A stretch of DNA of 64,000 bases from CAZAMB01 sp964486335 (GTDB lineage Bacteria; Planctomycetota; Phycisphaerae; UBA1845): contig CAZAMB010000009.1 in NCBI GenBank assembly GCA_964486335.1, forward strand, positions 138,406-202,405, read 5' to 3'. The translations under genes were made by a program, and so were the position numbers. This document shows, piece by piece, positions 25,477 to 34,823 of this stretch. The notes under the pieces are model-generated. The model had not been told where the DNA came from. It made no database searches and saw nothing but the letters and a program-made list of their open reading frames with translations. Within the stretch, counting starts at the first letter, position 1. Each line of letters opens with the position of its first letter.

Positions 25477-26589
25477 TTGGCATCAATTTCCATCGAACAT
25501 TTGACGCACGCCTACCGCACAAGAAAGGCCGTTGTGCACACACTTCGTGAGTTCTCTATCGATATCGCCGATCGCGAACTGGTTGTACTTGTCGGTCCGT
25601 CGGGATGCGGAAAGACGACCGCGCTGCGTTTGATCGCCGGGCTCGAGGAACCGTCGAGCGGGACGATTCGCATCGATGGAAAGGTGGTGAATCGCGCGGC
25701 GCCCAAGGACCGCGACGTGGCCATGGTCTTTCAAAATTACGCGTTGTATCCGCACATGACGGTGTTCAACAACATGGCCTTCGGGTTAAAGATGCGCGGC
25801 ACGCCGAAAGGTGAAATCAAGGCCAAAGTCGGCGCGGCGGCCGAACGGCTGGGATTGGTGCGCCTGCTGGATCGCAAGCCGTCGCAACTGTCGGGCGGCG
25901 AGAAACAACGCGTCGCGGTCGGCCGCGCGATCGTCCGCAATCCGAAGGTTTTCTTGTTTGACGAACCGCTCTCCAATCTCGACGCGTCGTTTCGCGGCGG
26001 GCTCCGGACGGAAATTCGCGCGCTCCAGCGAGAACTTCAAACGACGATGATCTACGTCACGCACGATCAGGAGGAGGCAATGACGCTCGGTGATCGACTG
26101 GCCGTGATGAAGGATGGCCTGCTGCACCAGTTCGGTTCGCCGTTCGACGTCTACAACCGTCCGGCCGACCGCTTCGTGGCCGGGTTCATTGGTTCGCCGT
26201 CGATGAATTTTTTCCCGGGGCGAATCGAATCACAATCAGGATCGGCGTCGTTCGTCGGCGACATCGGACGATTGCTTCTTCCGGAAGCGGCGAACAGCCT
26301 GACGAATCTCGCGGGTCAGGATGTCATTCTCGGGGTTCGTCCGCAGGATATTCGTTTGGACGACAAAGAAACTGACGGACGCTCAAAAAGTGTGGCCGGG
26401 GTGGTTCGCGTCGTGGAACCGCTTGGAGATCGAATCAATGTGCATGTTTCGTGCGGCGAGCGATCGGTGGTGATCGTTCGTGCGTCCTCCGATCGCACGT
26501 TTTCCGTCGGAGGCCGGGTTCGGCTGGGAATTGATCTTCAGGCTGCCCATTTCTTCGCCGACGATGATTTCGGTCGTCGGCTACAATAA
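25477..26589 (+). CDS. ABC transporter ATPase, sugar-importer (MalK/UgpC) type
   Basis: 370 residues from a TTG, preceded by AAGGA at 25463-25467. Walker A 'GPSGCGKTT' at 40-48, Q-loop 'MVFQNYALYPHMTV', signature 'LSGGEKQ' at 138-144, Walker B 'VFLFDEP' at 158-164 and the switch His in 'VTHDQEEAM'. The C-terminal OB-like regulatory region ('VILGVRPQDIRL') is characteristic of carbohydrate importers. No permease or binding protein adjoins it; the only candidates in the window are 20 kb away at 45751-47582, where the permease is broken. Confidence 0.92.
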   Translation: MASISIEHLTHAYRTRKAVVHTLREFSIDIADRELVVLVGPSGCGKTTALRLIAGLEEPSSGTIRIDGKVVNRAAPKDRDVAMVFQNYALYPHMTVFNNMAFGLKMRGTPKGEIKAKVGAAAERLGLVRLLDRKPSQLSGGEKQRVAVGRAIVRNPKVFLFDEPLSNLDASFRGGLRTEIRALQRELQTTMIYVTHDQEEAMTLGDRLAVMKDGLLHQFGSPFDVYNRPADRFVAGFIGSPSMNFFPGRIESQSGSASFVGDIGRLLLPEAANSLTNLAGQDVILGVRPQDIRLDDKETDGRSKSVAGVVRVVEPLGDRINVHVSCGERSVVIVRASSDRTFSVGGRVRLGIDLQAAHFFADDDFGRRLQ

Positions 26590-26730
26590 AACCTGAATGG
26601 AACCGTGGTTCGTTCCTCGCTTGACGGCGACTGAAACAACGGATAAGAATACCCGCCCTGCAACTTTGGCGGTGGTGATCGGATTGTCCGATGCATCGCG
26701 GATTGCTAACGGCGGTTGTCGCCGTTTCCA

Positions 26731-26804
26731 GGGGCCGTAGCTCAATTGGTTAGAGTACCGGCTTGTCACGCCGGTGGTTGCGGGTTCGAATCCCGTCGGC
26801 CTCG
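26731..26804 (+). tRNA. tRNA-Asp (GTC)
   Basis: 74 bases fold as a cloverleaf: acceptor GGGGCCG/CGGCCTC with one G-T pair, D arm GCTC/GAGT, anticodon stem CCGGC/GCCGG with loop TTGTCAC (anticodon GTC), T arm GCGGG-TTCGAAT-CCCGT, and discriminator G. The CCA end is not encoded. It lies alone between the ABC ATPase and pilT. Confidence 0.97.
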
Positions 26805-26908
26805 TTGAAATTTCCCGACCGATAACTCCTATTCTCCGGCATGGTTTCGAACCGATTCTCGACTGGAACCATGCAGCCAGCGGCACCCTTTCGGATATAA
26901 CATGATCG

Positions 26909-28012
26909 ATGACGACTTCCCCCGGCACTCCGGAATCAGATTCATGCGATTTGCTGCGATTCTTGCATGACGCCGCGGACCGCGGTGCTTCTGACATCCA
27001 CCTGATTGCCGGGTACCCGCCGACTTTTCGGATTCACGGTCGATTGGTCCCGTTCGGCGACACACCGCTCACGCCGGAGGAAGCGGAGCGAATGGCGATG
27101 GCCCTGCTGCCCCAGGCGGTCGCGGCGCGGCTGGCGAGCGAACTGAACGTCGATTGCTCCGTCGAGGTGGATCACAAAGGGCAGGCCGCGCGATTCCGTG
27201 CCAACGTCTTCAAGGCCCACGGTCACTGGTGCGTCTGCCTGCGGCATGTTCCCAACGAGATTCCGTCTTTCGAATGGATGGGGTTTCCGGAGGCGCTCGC
27301 GGAGCGACTGATTTCGCACACTAACGGCATGGTCATCATCACCGGCGTCACCGGATCGGGAAAATCGACGACATTGGCCGCACTCATCAACATGATGAAC
27401 ACGCGCGGCGGACTGAGGATCATCACGGTCGAGGAACCGATCGAATATGTGCATCGGCGGATCAGCTCGACGATTGTGACCCAGCGTGAGGTTGGCCGCG
27501 ACGTGCAGTCGTTTCATGACGGACTGAAGTACGGTTTGCGACAGGACCCCAACGTGATACTGGTGGGAGAAATCCGCGACCGCGAAACCGCCGCGATGGC
27601 CCTCAGCGCCGCCGAAACCGGACACCTCATTCTGACGACGTTGCACACCCGCGACGCCAAGGGCGCGGTCACGCGGTTCGTCGATTTCTTCCCACCGGAA
27701 GCCCAGGATGATATTCGGTCGCAGCTTGCCCTGAGTTTGCGATCAGTGGTCAGCCAGCACCTGATCCCACACGCGAAGCTTGATCGTCGGCGTGCTCTCG
27801 CGCTGGAGGTATTGCATGTGAATCAGCCGGTGCGGGCGGCGATCCGGTTTGGGAAAGTCGATTCAATCGAGTCGGCCATCCAGACCGGCAAGCGCGACGC
27901 GATGATCTCACTGGATGAGGACCTGGGTCGGCTCGTATCCCTCGGGGCGATCACAATGGAAACCGCTCGTCGCCATGCCAAGGACGCAGACCATGTCGGA
28001 ACGTCCCGCTGA
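26909..28012 (+). CDS. pilT: Type IV pilus retraction ATPase PilT-like
   Basis: 367 residues, typical PilT length. N-terminal PAS-like domain with 'SDIHLIAGYPPTFRIHGRL', Walker A 'GVTGSGKST' at 146-154, Asp box 'IITVEEPIEY' at 171-180, Walker B 'VILVGEIRD' at 216-224 and His box 'TLHT' at 244-247. The C-terminal 'SAIQTGKRDAMISLDEDLGR' fits PilT rather than PilB. It powers pilus retraction at the inner membrane. No pil genes adjoin; it converges with the MoxR gene, 3 bases apart. Confidence 0.9.
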   Translation: MTTSPGTPESDSCDLLRFLHDAADRGASDIHLIAGYPPTFRIHGRLVPFGDTPLTPEEAERMAMALLPQAVAARLASELNVDCSVEVDHKGQAARFRANVFKAHGHWCVCLRHVPNEIPSFEWMGFPEALAERLISHTNGMVIITGVTGSGKSTTLAALINMMNTRGGLRIITVEEPIEYVHRRISSTIVTQREVGRDVQSFHDGLKYGLRQDPNVILVGEIRDRETAAMALSAAETGHLILTTLHTRDAKGAVTRFVDFFPPEAQDDIRSQLALSLRSVVSQHLIPHAKLDRRRALALEVLHVNQPVRAAIRFGKVDSIESAIQTGKRDAMISLDEDLGRLVSLGAITMETARRHAKDADHVGTSR

Positions 28013-28015
28013 GCG

Positions 28016-29113
28016 TCACTTTGTTCGCCGATCGGCTGCGAACACCCGGCTTCCCATGGCGCGATCCATAGTGGTGGAGGCATCAACGGGAATCGTCTCA
28101 ATCAGCTGCTGGACGATGGAATCGCTGGTGACGCCGTCGGCCTCCGCGTTGAAATTGGTCAGAATGCGATGTCGAAGAACGGGCAACGCCACGGCGCGGA
28201 TGTCGTCGGTGGAGACATAGTATCGGCCCTTGAGGATGGCCCGCCCCTTTCCCGCCAGGACGAGGAATTGCGAAGCGCGCGGACCGGCGCCCCAACTGAT
28301 GTAATCCTTGACGAACTTGGGCACGCCGCCCTGATCCACGCGGGTCGAGCGAACAAGCTGCATGGCGTAGCGCATCACGTGATCGGCGCAGGGAAGCCGC
28401 CGGACGATCTCCTGAAGGTCCATGACCTCACGTGCGTTGAGCGTCCGATCGGTCGGCGTCTCCGCCGCGGTGGTCGTCATCTTGATAATCTGAAACTCTT
28501 CGTCTTCCGACGGGTAACCAACCTGAACCTTGAACATGAAACGGTCAAGCTGCGCTTCGGGCAGCGGATAAGTTCCTTCCTGCTCGATGGGATTCTGGGT
28601 TGCGAAAACGAAGAACGGACGAGGTAGTTTGTGGGGGAACCCGGCCGCCGTCACCTGATTCTCCTGCATTGCCTCCAGGAGTGCCGCCTGCGTCTTTGGC
28701 GGTGTGCGGTTGATTTCGTCGGCCAGCACGACGTTGGCGAACACCGGCCCCTTGACGAACCGCAGCGACCGCGTGCCCGACCCGCGGTCCTCCTCGATGA
28801 CTTCCGTGCCGGTGATGTCCGACGGCATCAGGTCCGGCGTGAATTGGATGCGCGAAAAACTCAACGAAAGCTGTCGCGCCAAGGTGCTGATCAACAACGT
28901 TTTGGCGAGGCCGGGAACGCCTTCCAAAATGCAATGGCCGTTGCAGAACATGGCCGTCAAGAGTTGCTCGATGACGGCTTCCTGCCCGACGATCGTGCGG
29001 GCGATCTGGCTTCTCAGCCGATCGTATGACGCGACCAGTTTTTCAACAACGGCCACGTCGTCCGCTTCGCCGCGCACTGCCTGTTCATTCGACATCGGTT
29101 CATCTGACATCAT
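28016..29113 (-). CDS. MoxR-family AAA+ ATPase
   Basis: 365 residues. Walker A 'GVPGLAKT' at 65-72, Walker B 'VVLADEINRT' at 128-137, and the MoxR signature 'ATQNPIEQEGTYPLPEAQLD'. MoxR ATPases act as chaperones that mature or load cofactors into partners, usually with a neighbouring DUF58/VWA protein. None is present here: the next gene upstream is a LOG protein and the downstream neighbour is the convergent pilT. The start may be Met1 or Met2. Confidence 0.93.
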   Translation of the reverse strand: MMSDEPMSNEQAVRGEADDVAVVEKLVASYDRLRSQIARTIVGQEAVIEQLLTAMFCNGHCILEGVPGLAKTLLISTLARQLSLSFSRIQFTPDLMPSDITGTEVIEEDRGSGTRSLRFVKGPVFANVVLADEINRTPPKTQAALLEAMQENQVTAAGFPHKLPRPFFVFATQNPIEQEGTYPLPEAQLDRFMFKVQVGYPSEDEEFQIIKMTTTAAETPTDRTLNAREVMDLQEIVRRLPCADHVMRYAMQLVRSTRVDQGGVPKFVKDYISWGAGPRASQFLVLAGKGRAILKGRYYVSTDDIRAVALPVLRHRILTNFNAEADGVTSDSIVQQLIETIPVDASTTMDRAMGSRVFAADRRTK

Positions 29114-29161
29114 TGGGATCCGCGCTATTCGCCGCCAAACGGATGACTCACAAACTCTGAT

Positions 29162-30208
29162 TCAGGGAACGTCATTGATGTAATTGATGAGCGCCCGCAG
29201 TCGTCCCGTGCTCCGCCGATCGAACGCCATCACCAGCCTCACCTTGTCGGGGCACGCGCCCGATTCGCCATCGAGCGGCTGATCCGTCTGCTCGATGCAT
29301 CCCTTGGTGAGGATATCGGCGAATCGTCCGTTTAACTCCGACACGGCCTGCGGCGAAAGCGGAGAATTCATCCGGATGACCAGTTGGTCCCATACATACC
29401 GCATGGAATGATAGCGCTTATAAAAGCGAAGAATCTCGGCCACCGCTTGTTCCGCCCGATCCGTGACAAAAAACAAGTCCATGTCGGCCGGGTCAATCAT
29501 ATGGTTGCCCAACAGCTCGGCTTTGACGTAGGTACGCCAATGTTGCCAGTACGTTCCGCCGGGCTCGTCGCAAAGGACGATTGGAATCGGGGCGGTTTTG
29601 GCTGTCTGGACCAGAGTCAACGCTTCGAAGCCTTCATCCTGGGTTCCAAATCCCCCGGGAAACAGGACGATCGCTTCGGCCTCTTTCACGAACATCAATT
29701 TCCGCGTGAAAAAGTATTTGAAATTAATCAGCTTCGGGTCGTCGGCAATCACATCGTTGGTTTCCTGCTCGAAGGGCAAACTGATGGAGACGCCGAAACT
29801 GGCTTCGCGGGTCGCTCCGTGGTGCCCTGCACGCATGATTCCCCCGCCCGCGCCGGTGATAACCATCCATCCGGCCCGGCCGATCAGCTCGGCGAATTTC
29901 CTGGCCTCCATGTATTGTGGGTGATTTTCATTGGTGCGCGCGGAACCGAAGATGCTGACTTTCGGAATATTCTCGTAAGGAGTAAAGACCTTAAACGCGT
30001 ATCGAAGTTCCTTAAGTGCCGTATTCAAAATCTTCAGGTCGCCGCGATCGACCTCATCCACACTGAGCCGACAAATCGTCACCAGCATTTCGCGAAGCAG
30101 GTCTTCGTTCTCGCACGGAGCGTATTCGCGAACGAACTGCTCAATGGCCTCACCGCGCCGACGGCGCCGTTCATCAGTCGGCTCATGCTCTTTTTGAAAG
30201 TCGTTCAT
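29162..30208 (-). CDS. LOG-family (TIGR00730-like) Rossmann protein
   Basis: 348 residues, longer than classic cytokinin-activating LOGs. Motifs: 'FGSAR' at 87-91, 'TGAGGGIM' at 118-125 and 'PGGFGTQDE' at 184-192, the phosphoribohydrolase active-site signature. The family cleaves nucleoside 5'-monophosphates at the N-glycosidic bond. A charged N-terminal extension ('ERRRRRGEAIEQF') and ~100 extra C-terminal residues match the long bacterial subgroup. Probably a cytoplasmic nucleotide-processing enzyme; the true substrate is unknown. Confidence 0.88.
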   Translation of the reverse strand: MNDFQKEHEPTDERRRRRGEAIEQFVREYAPCENEDLLREMLVTICRLSVDEVDRGDLKILNTALKELRYAFKVFTPYENIPKVSIFGSARTNENHPQYMEARKFAELIGRAGWMVITGAGGGIMRAGHHGATREASFGVSISLPFEQETNDVIADDPKLINFKYFFTRKLMFVKEAEAIVLFPGGFGTQDEGFEALTLVQTAKTAPIPIVLCDEPGGTYWQHWRTYVKAELLGNHMIDPADMDLFFVTDRAEQAVAEILRFYKRYHSMRYVWDQLVIRMNSPLSPQAVSELNGRFADILTKGCIEQTDQPLDGESGACPDKVRLVMAFDRRSTGRLRALINYINDVP

Positions 30209-30404
30209 TTTAAGAGTTAACGTTCCCGGATTCGCATCTTTGCATTTGTAAGCCGGTCTTTCACCCGACAGAATCCAATTCGCTAAGGCTCCTCGCTGAT
30301 TCTTCGCGTTGCTGAATCATAACCGCACAGGAGACTATCGGACGAAGTGATCGCCGATGTGGAGTAACAGCGCAAAGGGTCCCCCGGCGGGCTGTTCAAG
30401 GCCA

Positions 30405-30905
30405 TCAATGATCAGCTGCATCGAGATAAGGCTCGATTTCGAGTTCCATCACGATTTCGTCGTGGACGGGCACACCGCGCTCGCCGACCAGCGGAATCTG
30501 CGGCTTGATCTTCCTCGCCTCGTCGACGACGCCCAAGTTAATGGCCATCATACGAAACCCCAGGCGCTGATGAAAATCGATGATGCGAAGTCGATCATTC
30601 GTCGTAGTCAACCAGATTTTCTCACATCCTCGGTCGCGGGCGCGGTCGATGGCGGAGAGCAGGAGCGATGATCCGATTCCCTGCCCTTCCAATACGCTGT
30701 TCAGCGTCAGGATTTCCATGCCTCGTTCGTCAATGTGGTAAGTCAGCAAACCAACGATATCGCCGTCGCGCCGCTCCAGGAATCCGTCTCCGAGATGCGG
30801 TTGAAACGCCTTCCCGCCGCTCATTACAATCCGGCTGCGCCAGTGTTTTTCGATGAACCGCGCCACTTCCTCGCGATCGGAATCTCGAATCTCGCTCCGT
30901 GCCAT
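30405..30905 (-). CDS. GNAT-family N-acetyltransferase
   Basis: 166 residues from 'MARSEIRDSD'; an upstream extension is open but not domain-like. The acetyl-CoA loop 'EGQGIGSSL' at 73-81 (Q/R-x2-G-x-G/A type) and 'TLNSVLE' before it define the fold, followed by 'ANDRL'-like 'TTNDRLRIIDFHQRLGFR'. It should transfer an acetyl group to an amine; the acceptor is unknown. Confidence 0.85.
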   Translation of the reverse strand: MARSEIRDSDREEVARFIEKHWRSRIVMSGGKAFQPHLGDGFLERRDGDIVGLLTYHIDERGMEILTLNSVLEGQGIGSSLLLSAIDRARDRGCEKIWLTTTNDRLRIIDFHQRLGFRMMAINLGVVDEARKIKPQIPLVGERGVPVHDEIVMELEIEPYLDAADH

Positions 30906-31068
30906 GGGCGTTGGTTCTACCCGAACAGAGGCGAGGCAGCCAGAGGAATCAGAATCGGCCGCCCATTGCGAAGCGACTGCACAAATCGGTCCCCTGGCTG
31001 TCGGCGGACGACGTCGGCTTGCCCTGCTTGTTTCCATGAAGGGGCATGGATAGCATCGTCACCGTGCC

Positions 31069-31695
31069 ATGAAGGAATCGATGATGAGACAGTGCCTAGC
31101 TAGGCGACCCATTCTACTGGGCGGCACAATCATATTTGCCCTGGCAGGCGTGCCGAGCTGTTTGCCCAAGCTCACGACCGATCAACTGCGCAACGCCCAG
31201 CCGCCGCGTCCCGTGGAACTCGATCGGCTCGATCAGCTTCTCGGCAAGTGGGAAACGACCGGCATCATTCACCTCGCCGTGCTCGACGAACCGATCCACA
31301 CACAGGGCCGAAACCGGGCGGAATGGACGCTTGATCGCCGTGTTCTGGTGGACGACGCGGAACTGGACATGGGACCACTGGGCAATGTGACCGGGCAGAC
31401 GCTCTGGACCTGGGACGATTCGATTGGAAAGTACCGGATGTGGTGGTTCGACAGTCTCGGCGAGACATCGCAGGCGGTGGTGACGTACAACGATCGGACG
31501 CGGACGTGGCACATGAAGGCCACCGGCGTCAAGTATGGGCAGCGAACCGGCGGACGCGGCACGATTCACCATGTTGACGACGATACACTCGAATGGACCT
31601 GGTTTGAGTCCGATACGCTCGGCTTCATCACCTTTGCCGAAATGCATGGGACCAGTCGCCGAAAGACGTCACAATTGCCCCAGCAACCAGACTGA
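31069..31695 (+). CDS. Exported DUF1579-like protein
   Basis: 208 residues. The N-terminal hydrophobic segment ends at 'LAGVPSC', a weak lipobox, so it may be a lipoprotein. The body fits the DUF1579 pattern: 'LDQLLGKWETTG', 'GRNRAEWTLDRRVLVDD', 'WTWDDSIGKYRMWWFDS' and a final 'SDTLGFITFAEMHGTSRR'. The fold is a lipocalin-like barrel in related families; function unknown. It is divergent from the GNAT gene, and the TlpA-like gene converges on it from the other strand, 14 bases away. Confidence 0.72.
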   Translation: MKESMMRQCLARRPILLGGTIIFALAGVPSCLPKLTTDQLRNAQPPRPVELDRLDQLLGKWETTGIIHLAVLDEPIHTQGRNRAEWTLDRRVLVDDAELDMGPLGNVTGQTLWTWDDSIGKYRMWWFDSLGETSQAVVTYNDRTRTWHMKATGVKYGQRTGGRGTIHHVDDDTLEWTWFESDTLGFITFAEMHGTSRRKTSQLPQQPD

Positions 31696-31709
31696 CCCTT
31701 GGCGAATGA

Positions 31710-32834
31710 TCAAGGCGGGACAATATCCGGCTGGGACGTAGACGACGAACGGCATAGTTCCTTAAGCAATTCATTCAATCCTTCCCCGGATTCCGCATAA
31801 CGAACGATTCCCTCGCGGTCGAGCACGATATACGCCGGCAGCGTCAAAACACCGCTATCAATCACGACGTCGCTCTCCATTCCTCTTCCATCGTGATACT
31901 GCGGCCAGGACATGTTGAATCGTACGCCCGCAGCTTCGAACATCGGGGAGATCGTGTCCAGATTGACGCCGATCAACTGCAAGCCGCGATCGCGAAGTTC
32001 TCTTTCGAGACCGATCAACCGCGGGATTTCCTTCAGCGACGGCTTGCTCCACGTCGCCCAAAAGTGCACGACGAGCACCTTGCCTTTGGAATCGGAAGTT
32101 TGCAGGACTGATCCATCCGAAAGAGTGAACGTCGCCGCATAGGGTCGTCCGACGGAGGTCGCGCGAAAAACCTCGCCGGCGGCCCTTCGCGTAGCGGCGT
32201 GATCGGCATACGCCGACCGAAGTTCAGCCAGCTCGTGTTTGGCCCTGTCGATTTCCTTCAGCGTGATCAGGTTGCGAATCAAGCTGGCCCACATCACCGG
32301 TCGGTGCGGCGAGTCGTGAAAATCCTCGACAAACGCCTTGTAGCGTTCGAGCGTACCCCGCAGCCGCCGATCCTCAGGCATCTGCTCAAGTCTCGCGCCG
32401 AGAACAAATGCCTGCACCGCATAGAAAGCATTCTCCGAAGCGAGGTTTCCCCTGGGCTTCGATGCGGCGATTGAATCGGTGAGTTCCAGCAGCTTGCCGA
32501 CGAATCCGGAGTCGCTGCGGGCCAGCCTCGCCAGTGTTTCCAACCTTGTAATCTGAGCTTCGTCGCGGAGTCCCGTTTCCGGAAATCGAGTCAACAGTGC
32601 CTCGATGGCGTCGAGCAATGCCAGCGCCGCTTCGCGCTTATCGGATTGCTCGGTCGAATCCGCCTTCGCGTTTGCCCTAGTCTTGAAAGATTGAATGTGT
32701 TCAATCAGTTGCGATTCCGAAAGCTCGCCGAGCGTTGCCCGCGGCTCCGTCCTCATTGTGTCCTGCGCGATCGCATCCATCCGTGCCAGGGCGAGGACTG
32801 TAATCATTGTGGCCGTGATCAAAATGAATCTCAT
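31710..32834 (-). CDS. Secreted TlpA/thioredoxin-like protein lacking the CxxC cysteines
   Basis: 374 residues from 'MRFILITATM' with a signal peptide ending 'MDAIAQ'. Residues 30-220 are helical, without a known domain. Residues about 230-360 are a thioredoxin-like (TlpA/AhpC-TSA) domain: 'GKVLVVHFWATWSKPSLKEI', 'LQLIGVNLDT', 'LPAYIVLDREGIVRY'. The active site, normally WCxxC, is W262-S263-K-P-S266, so both cysteines are replaced by serine and redox activity is unlikely. It is probably a periplasmic structural or binding protein. It follows the epimerase-like gene after 16 bases on the same strand. Confidence 0.8.
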   Translation of the reverse strand: MRFILITATMITVLALARMDAIAQDTMRTEPRATLGELSESQLIEHIQSFKTRANAKADSTEQSDKREAALALLDAIEALLTRFPETGLRDEAQITRLETLARLARSDSGFVGKLLELTDSIAASKPRGNLASENAFYAVQAFVLGARLEQMPEDRRLRGTLERYKAFVEDFHDSPHRPVMWASLIRNLITLKEIDRAKHELAELRSAYADHAATRRAAGEVFRATSVGRPYAATFTLSDGSVLQTSDSKGKVLVVHFWATWSKPSLKEIPRLIGLERELRDRGLQLIGVNLDTISPMFEAAGVRFNMSWPQYHDGRGMESDVVIDSGVLTLPAYIVLDREGIVRYAESGEGLNELLKELCRSSSTSQPDIVPP

Positions 32835-32850
32835 CGTCGATGCTCCCGTC

Positions 32851-34041
32851 CTACAGTTGATGCGTTTGCGGTTGGCGACCTGCAAGGCGCAAGAGCCGAT
32901 TGGCATCCACCTGCACGCCCGGTTCACCGGAAGGCAACTTCGGGGGCCGACCGCCCAATCCGAAGCGCAAACTCCTTGCCGTAATATCGTCACGAAGCAG
33001 CCATGTCCCCAGGCAACCCTCCGCCCATTGAACTCCTGGACAGGCTTCGAGGAATCGCAGCCCAAGCGCCGAGAGAAGGCTGGTCTCGCCCACCATGCAG
33101 CCGAGCTGAACGCCCACGCCAGACCGTCGAGCCAAAGCGGCCAGCCGCAGCGCCGGCATGAATCCACCACATTTGCTGAGTCGAATGTTGAAAACACTTG
33201 CACCGCCGAGGTCGATCAGACGGCGGGCATCCGCCTCATCGATCAACGACTCGTCATGCACGAACAGCCAATCGAATCGTCGGCGCAGTTCAGCCAACTG
33301 CGAATCGCTTCCGCGCGGAAGCGGTTGCTCAACCGCGGCGATGGGAACATCTTGCACTTTCGAAAGCCACGCCTCGGCCTCTTCGAGCGACCACGCTCCA
33401 TTGGCGTCGACCCGAAGGCTCGCCCGACCGGCCTCGATCGCTCTCCGCAGGTATCGCGCCGTCCGACGGAGTCGTTCAACATCGCCCGGCGAACCCACTT
33501 TGAGTTTGAAGTGGCGAAGCCCGGCCCAGTACATGAGCCGAAGTCGGCGCATCATCGCGCTCATGTCGTCCGACGCCAGCACGCCACTGAATCGAATCGT
33601 ATTGCTGCTTCCGGGTCGACCGAATCCCCCCAACCCCATCCACGCCACAATGTCATCAACGGTGCGATCGAAATACCGCAGCGACGCCGCGAGAAGCGCC
33701 ATTTCGACCCCTCCTCGGGCAGCAGGCGACGGACGACCTTTCGCGCCGACCCATGGCAAGGCGTCGACAAACTCCAGCGCCTGCGGAAACGACTCCGGAT
33801 GAAAGCCGAGCAGGGCGGGCGCATACACGTCGCGCACGGCTTCGAGGACCGAATCAACGCTTTCGCCGGATACATACGGTCTGGGGAGCGTCTCCCCGAA
33901 ACCGACCACCCCGTTGGTCAGTTCCAACTCGATGATGATCGTGTCGGAAACTGCACGGCGGGACGTTGCGTGCTCTACGCTCGAGCGCAGCGGAATTTCT
34001 AGCGGGCGTACGATTACGCGATGAACGATGGCCGCAGTCAC
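32851..34041 (-). CDS. Enolase-superfamily enzyme, dipeptide-epimerase-like
   Basis: 396 residues. The barrel residues are visible in order: K179 and K181 in 'HFKLKVG', D212 in 'VDANGAW', E238 in 'VEQP', D263 in 'HDES' and K290 in 'NIRLSKCGG'. This K-x-K / D-E-D / K arrangement belongs to the muconate-lactonizing-enzyme branch, including L-Ala-D/L-Glu epimerase and o-succinylbenzoate synthase. 'NIRLSKCGG' and 'DANGAW' favour a dipeptide epimerase, acting on murein peptides (inference). It precedes the TlpA-like gene. Confidence 0.83.
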   Translation of the reverse strand: MTAAIVHRVIVRPLEIPLRSSVEHATSRRAVSDTIIIELELTNGVVGFGETLPRPYVSGESVDSVLEAVRDVYAPALLGFHPESFPQALEFVDALPWVGAKGRPSPAARGGVEMALLAASLRYFDRTVDDIVAWMGLGGFGRPGSSNTIRFSGVLASDDMSAMMRRLRLMYWAGLRHFKLKVGSPGDVERLRRTARYLRRAIEAGRASLRVDANGAWSLEEAEAWLSKVQDVPIAAVEQPLPRGSDSQLAELRRRFDWLFVHDESLIDEADARRLIDLGGASVFNIRLSKCGGFMPALRLAALARRSGVGVQLGCMVGETSLLSALGLRFLEACPGVQWAEGCLGTWLLRDDITARSLRFGLGGRPPKLPSGEPGVQVDANRLLRLAGRQPQTHQL

Positions 34042-34083
34042 GGGGAAATCGTAGCAACGTCAAACTGTCGAAACCAGTTCAGG

Positions 34084-34614
34084 TTATTCCGTGGCGGCTT
34101 GCTGCTCTGTCGGTTCGGGACTCACTTTGGGCTTCTGATGCGTGCGAATCTGGTTGAGCACTCCCGACAACAAGATAATCCCGGCGGCCATGGCAAGAAG
34201 TATCGACAGCCACTTGCGACGATCGGCGCGAATTTCGGCCGTCCCCTCTCCGCGCCCCACCAGCGCGCTGGCGACGAAAAACAGGAACAAGGCCGACACG
34301 AGTTTCAGCCCGAATATCGGGTGATACGGAATGGCCTGAATCTTCGGCGGAATCGCGAGCAAGCCGAAATTCAGACCGCCGGTCACGAGCAGCAACACAA
34401 TGCTGATATGCACGAAGCGTGCCCAGCGCGCCCGAATCGCCTCCCGAAGTCGCTCGTGCGCATCTTCATCAAGCGTGCTCGAAGCGGCCGGAAGCAGCGC
34501 GAATCGCATGAAGACGGCTCCGCCGATCGCCACGATGGCCGACCCGATGTGCACCCAACGGGAAATCAACACAACGTAATCTATGCTCTGCAACGCGTTG
34601 CTCCCAAAAGTCAT
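34084..34614 (-). CDS. Four-helix membrane protein, CopD-like
   Basis: 176 residues from 'MTFGSNALQS'; a Met six residues upstream is also possible. Helices lie at about 12-40, 68-92, 100-122 and 134-154, with 'SRWVHIGSAIVAIGGAVFMR' resembling the start of CopD/DUF2269-type proteins, where the His may bind copper or heme (inference). The C-terminal tail is charged and Pro/Gln-rich. It lies upstream of the epimerase-like gene on the same strand, 43 bases apart. Confidence 0.6.
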   Translation of the reverse strand: MTFGSNALQSIDYVVLISRWVHIGSAIVAIGGAVFMRFALLPAASSTLDEDAHERLREAIRARWARFVHISIVLLLVTGGLNFGLLAIPPKIQAIPYHPIFGLKLVSALFLFFVASALVGRGEGTAEIRADRRKWLSILLAMAAGIILLSGVLNQIRTHQKPKVSPEPTEQQAATE

Positions 34615-34823
34615 GTTCCTGCCGTCCGCCAACGACTCACGCGATTGTACGATCGTTCTTTCGCCACGCCAGCCTGCATGGCGAGGTTACCTTGGATGAG
34701 CATGTCAATCGGTTACTCGCGTGCCTGCCCGACCCATTTACCACGCCGAGTCCAACATCCTTCGATTTCAGGTGTCCATCACCATCGAGGCGCGGGAGCA
34801 TTACTTCGAACCTAAACCCTGAT

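Noticed and set aside
25477..26589. ABC ATPase and the binding protein at 45751 as one operon
   Set aside because: They are 20 kb apart with many unrelated genes between; a shared importer is possible but not shown.
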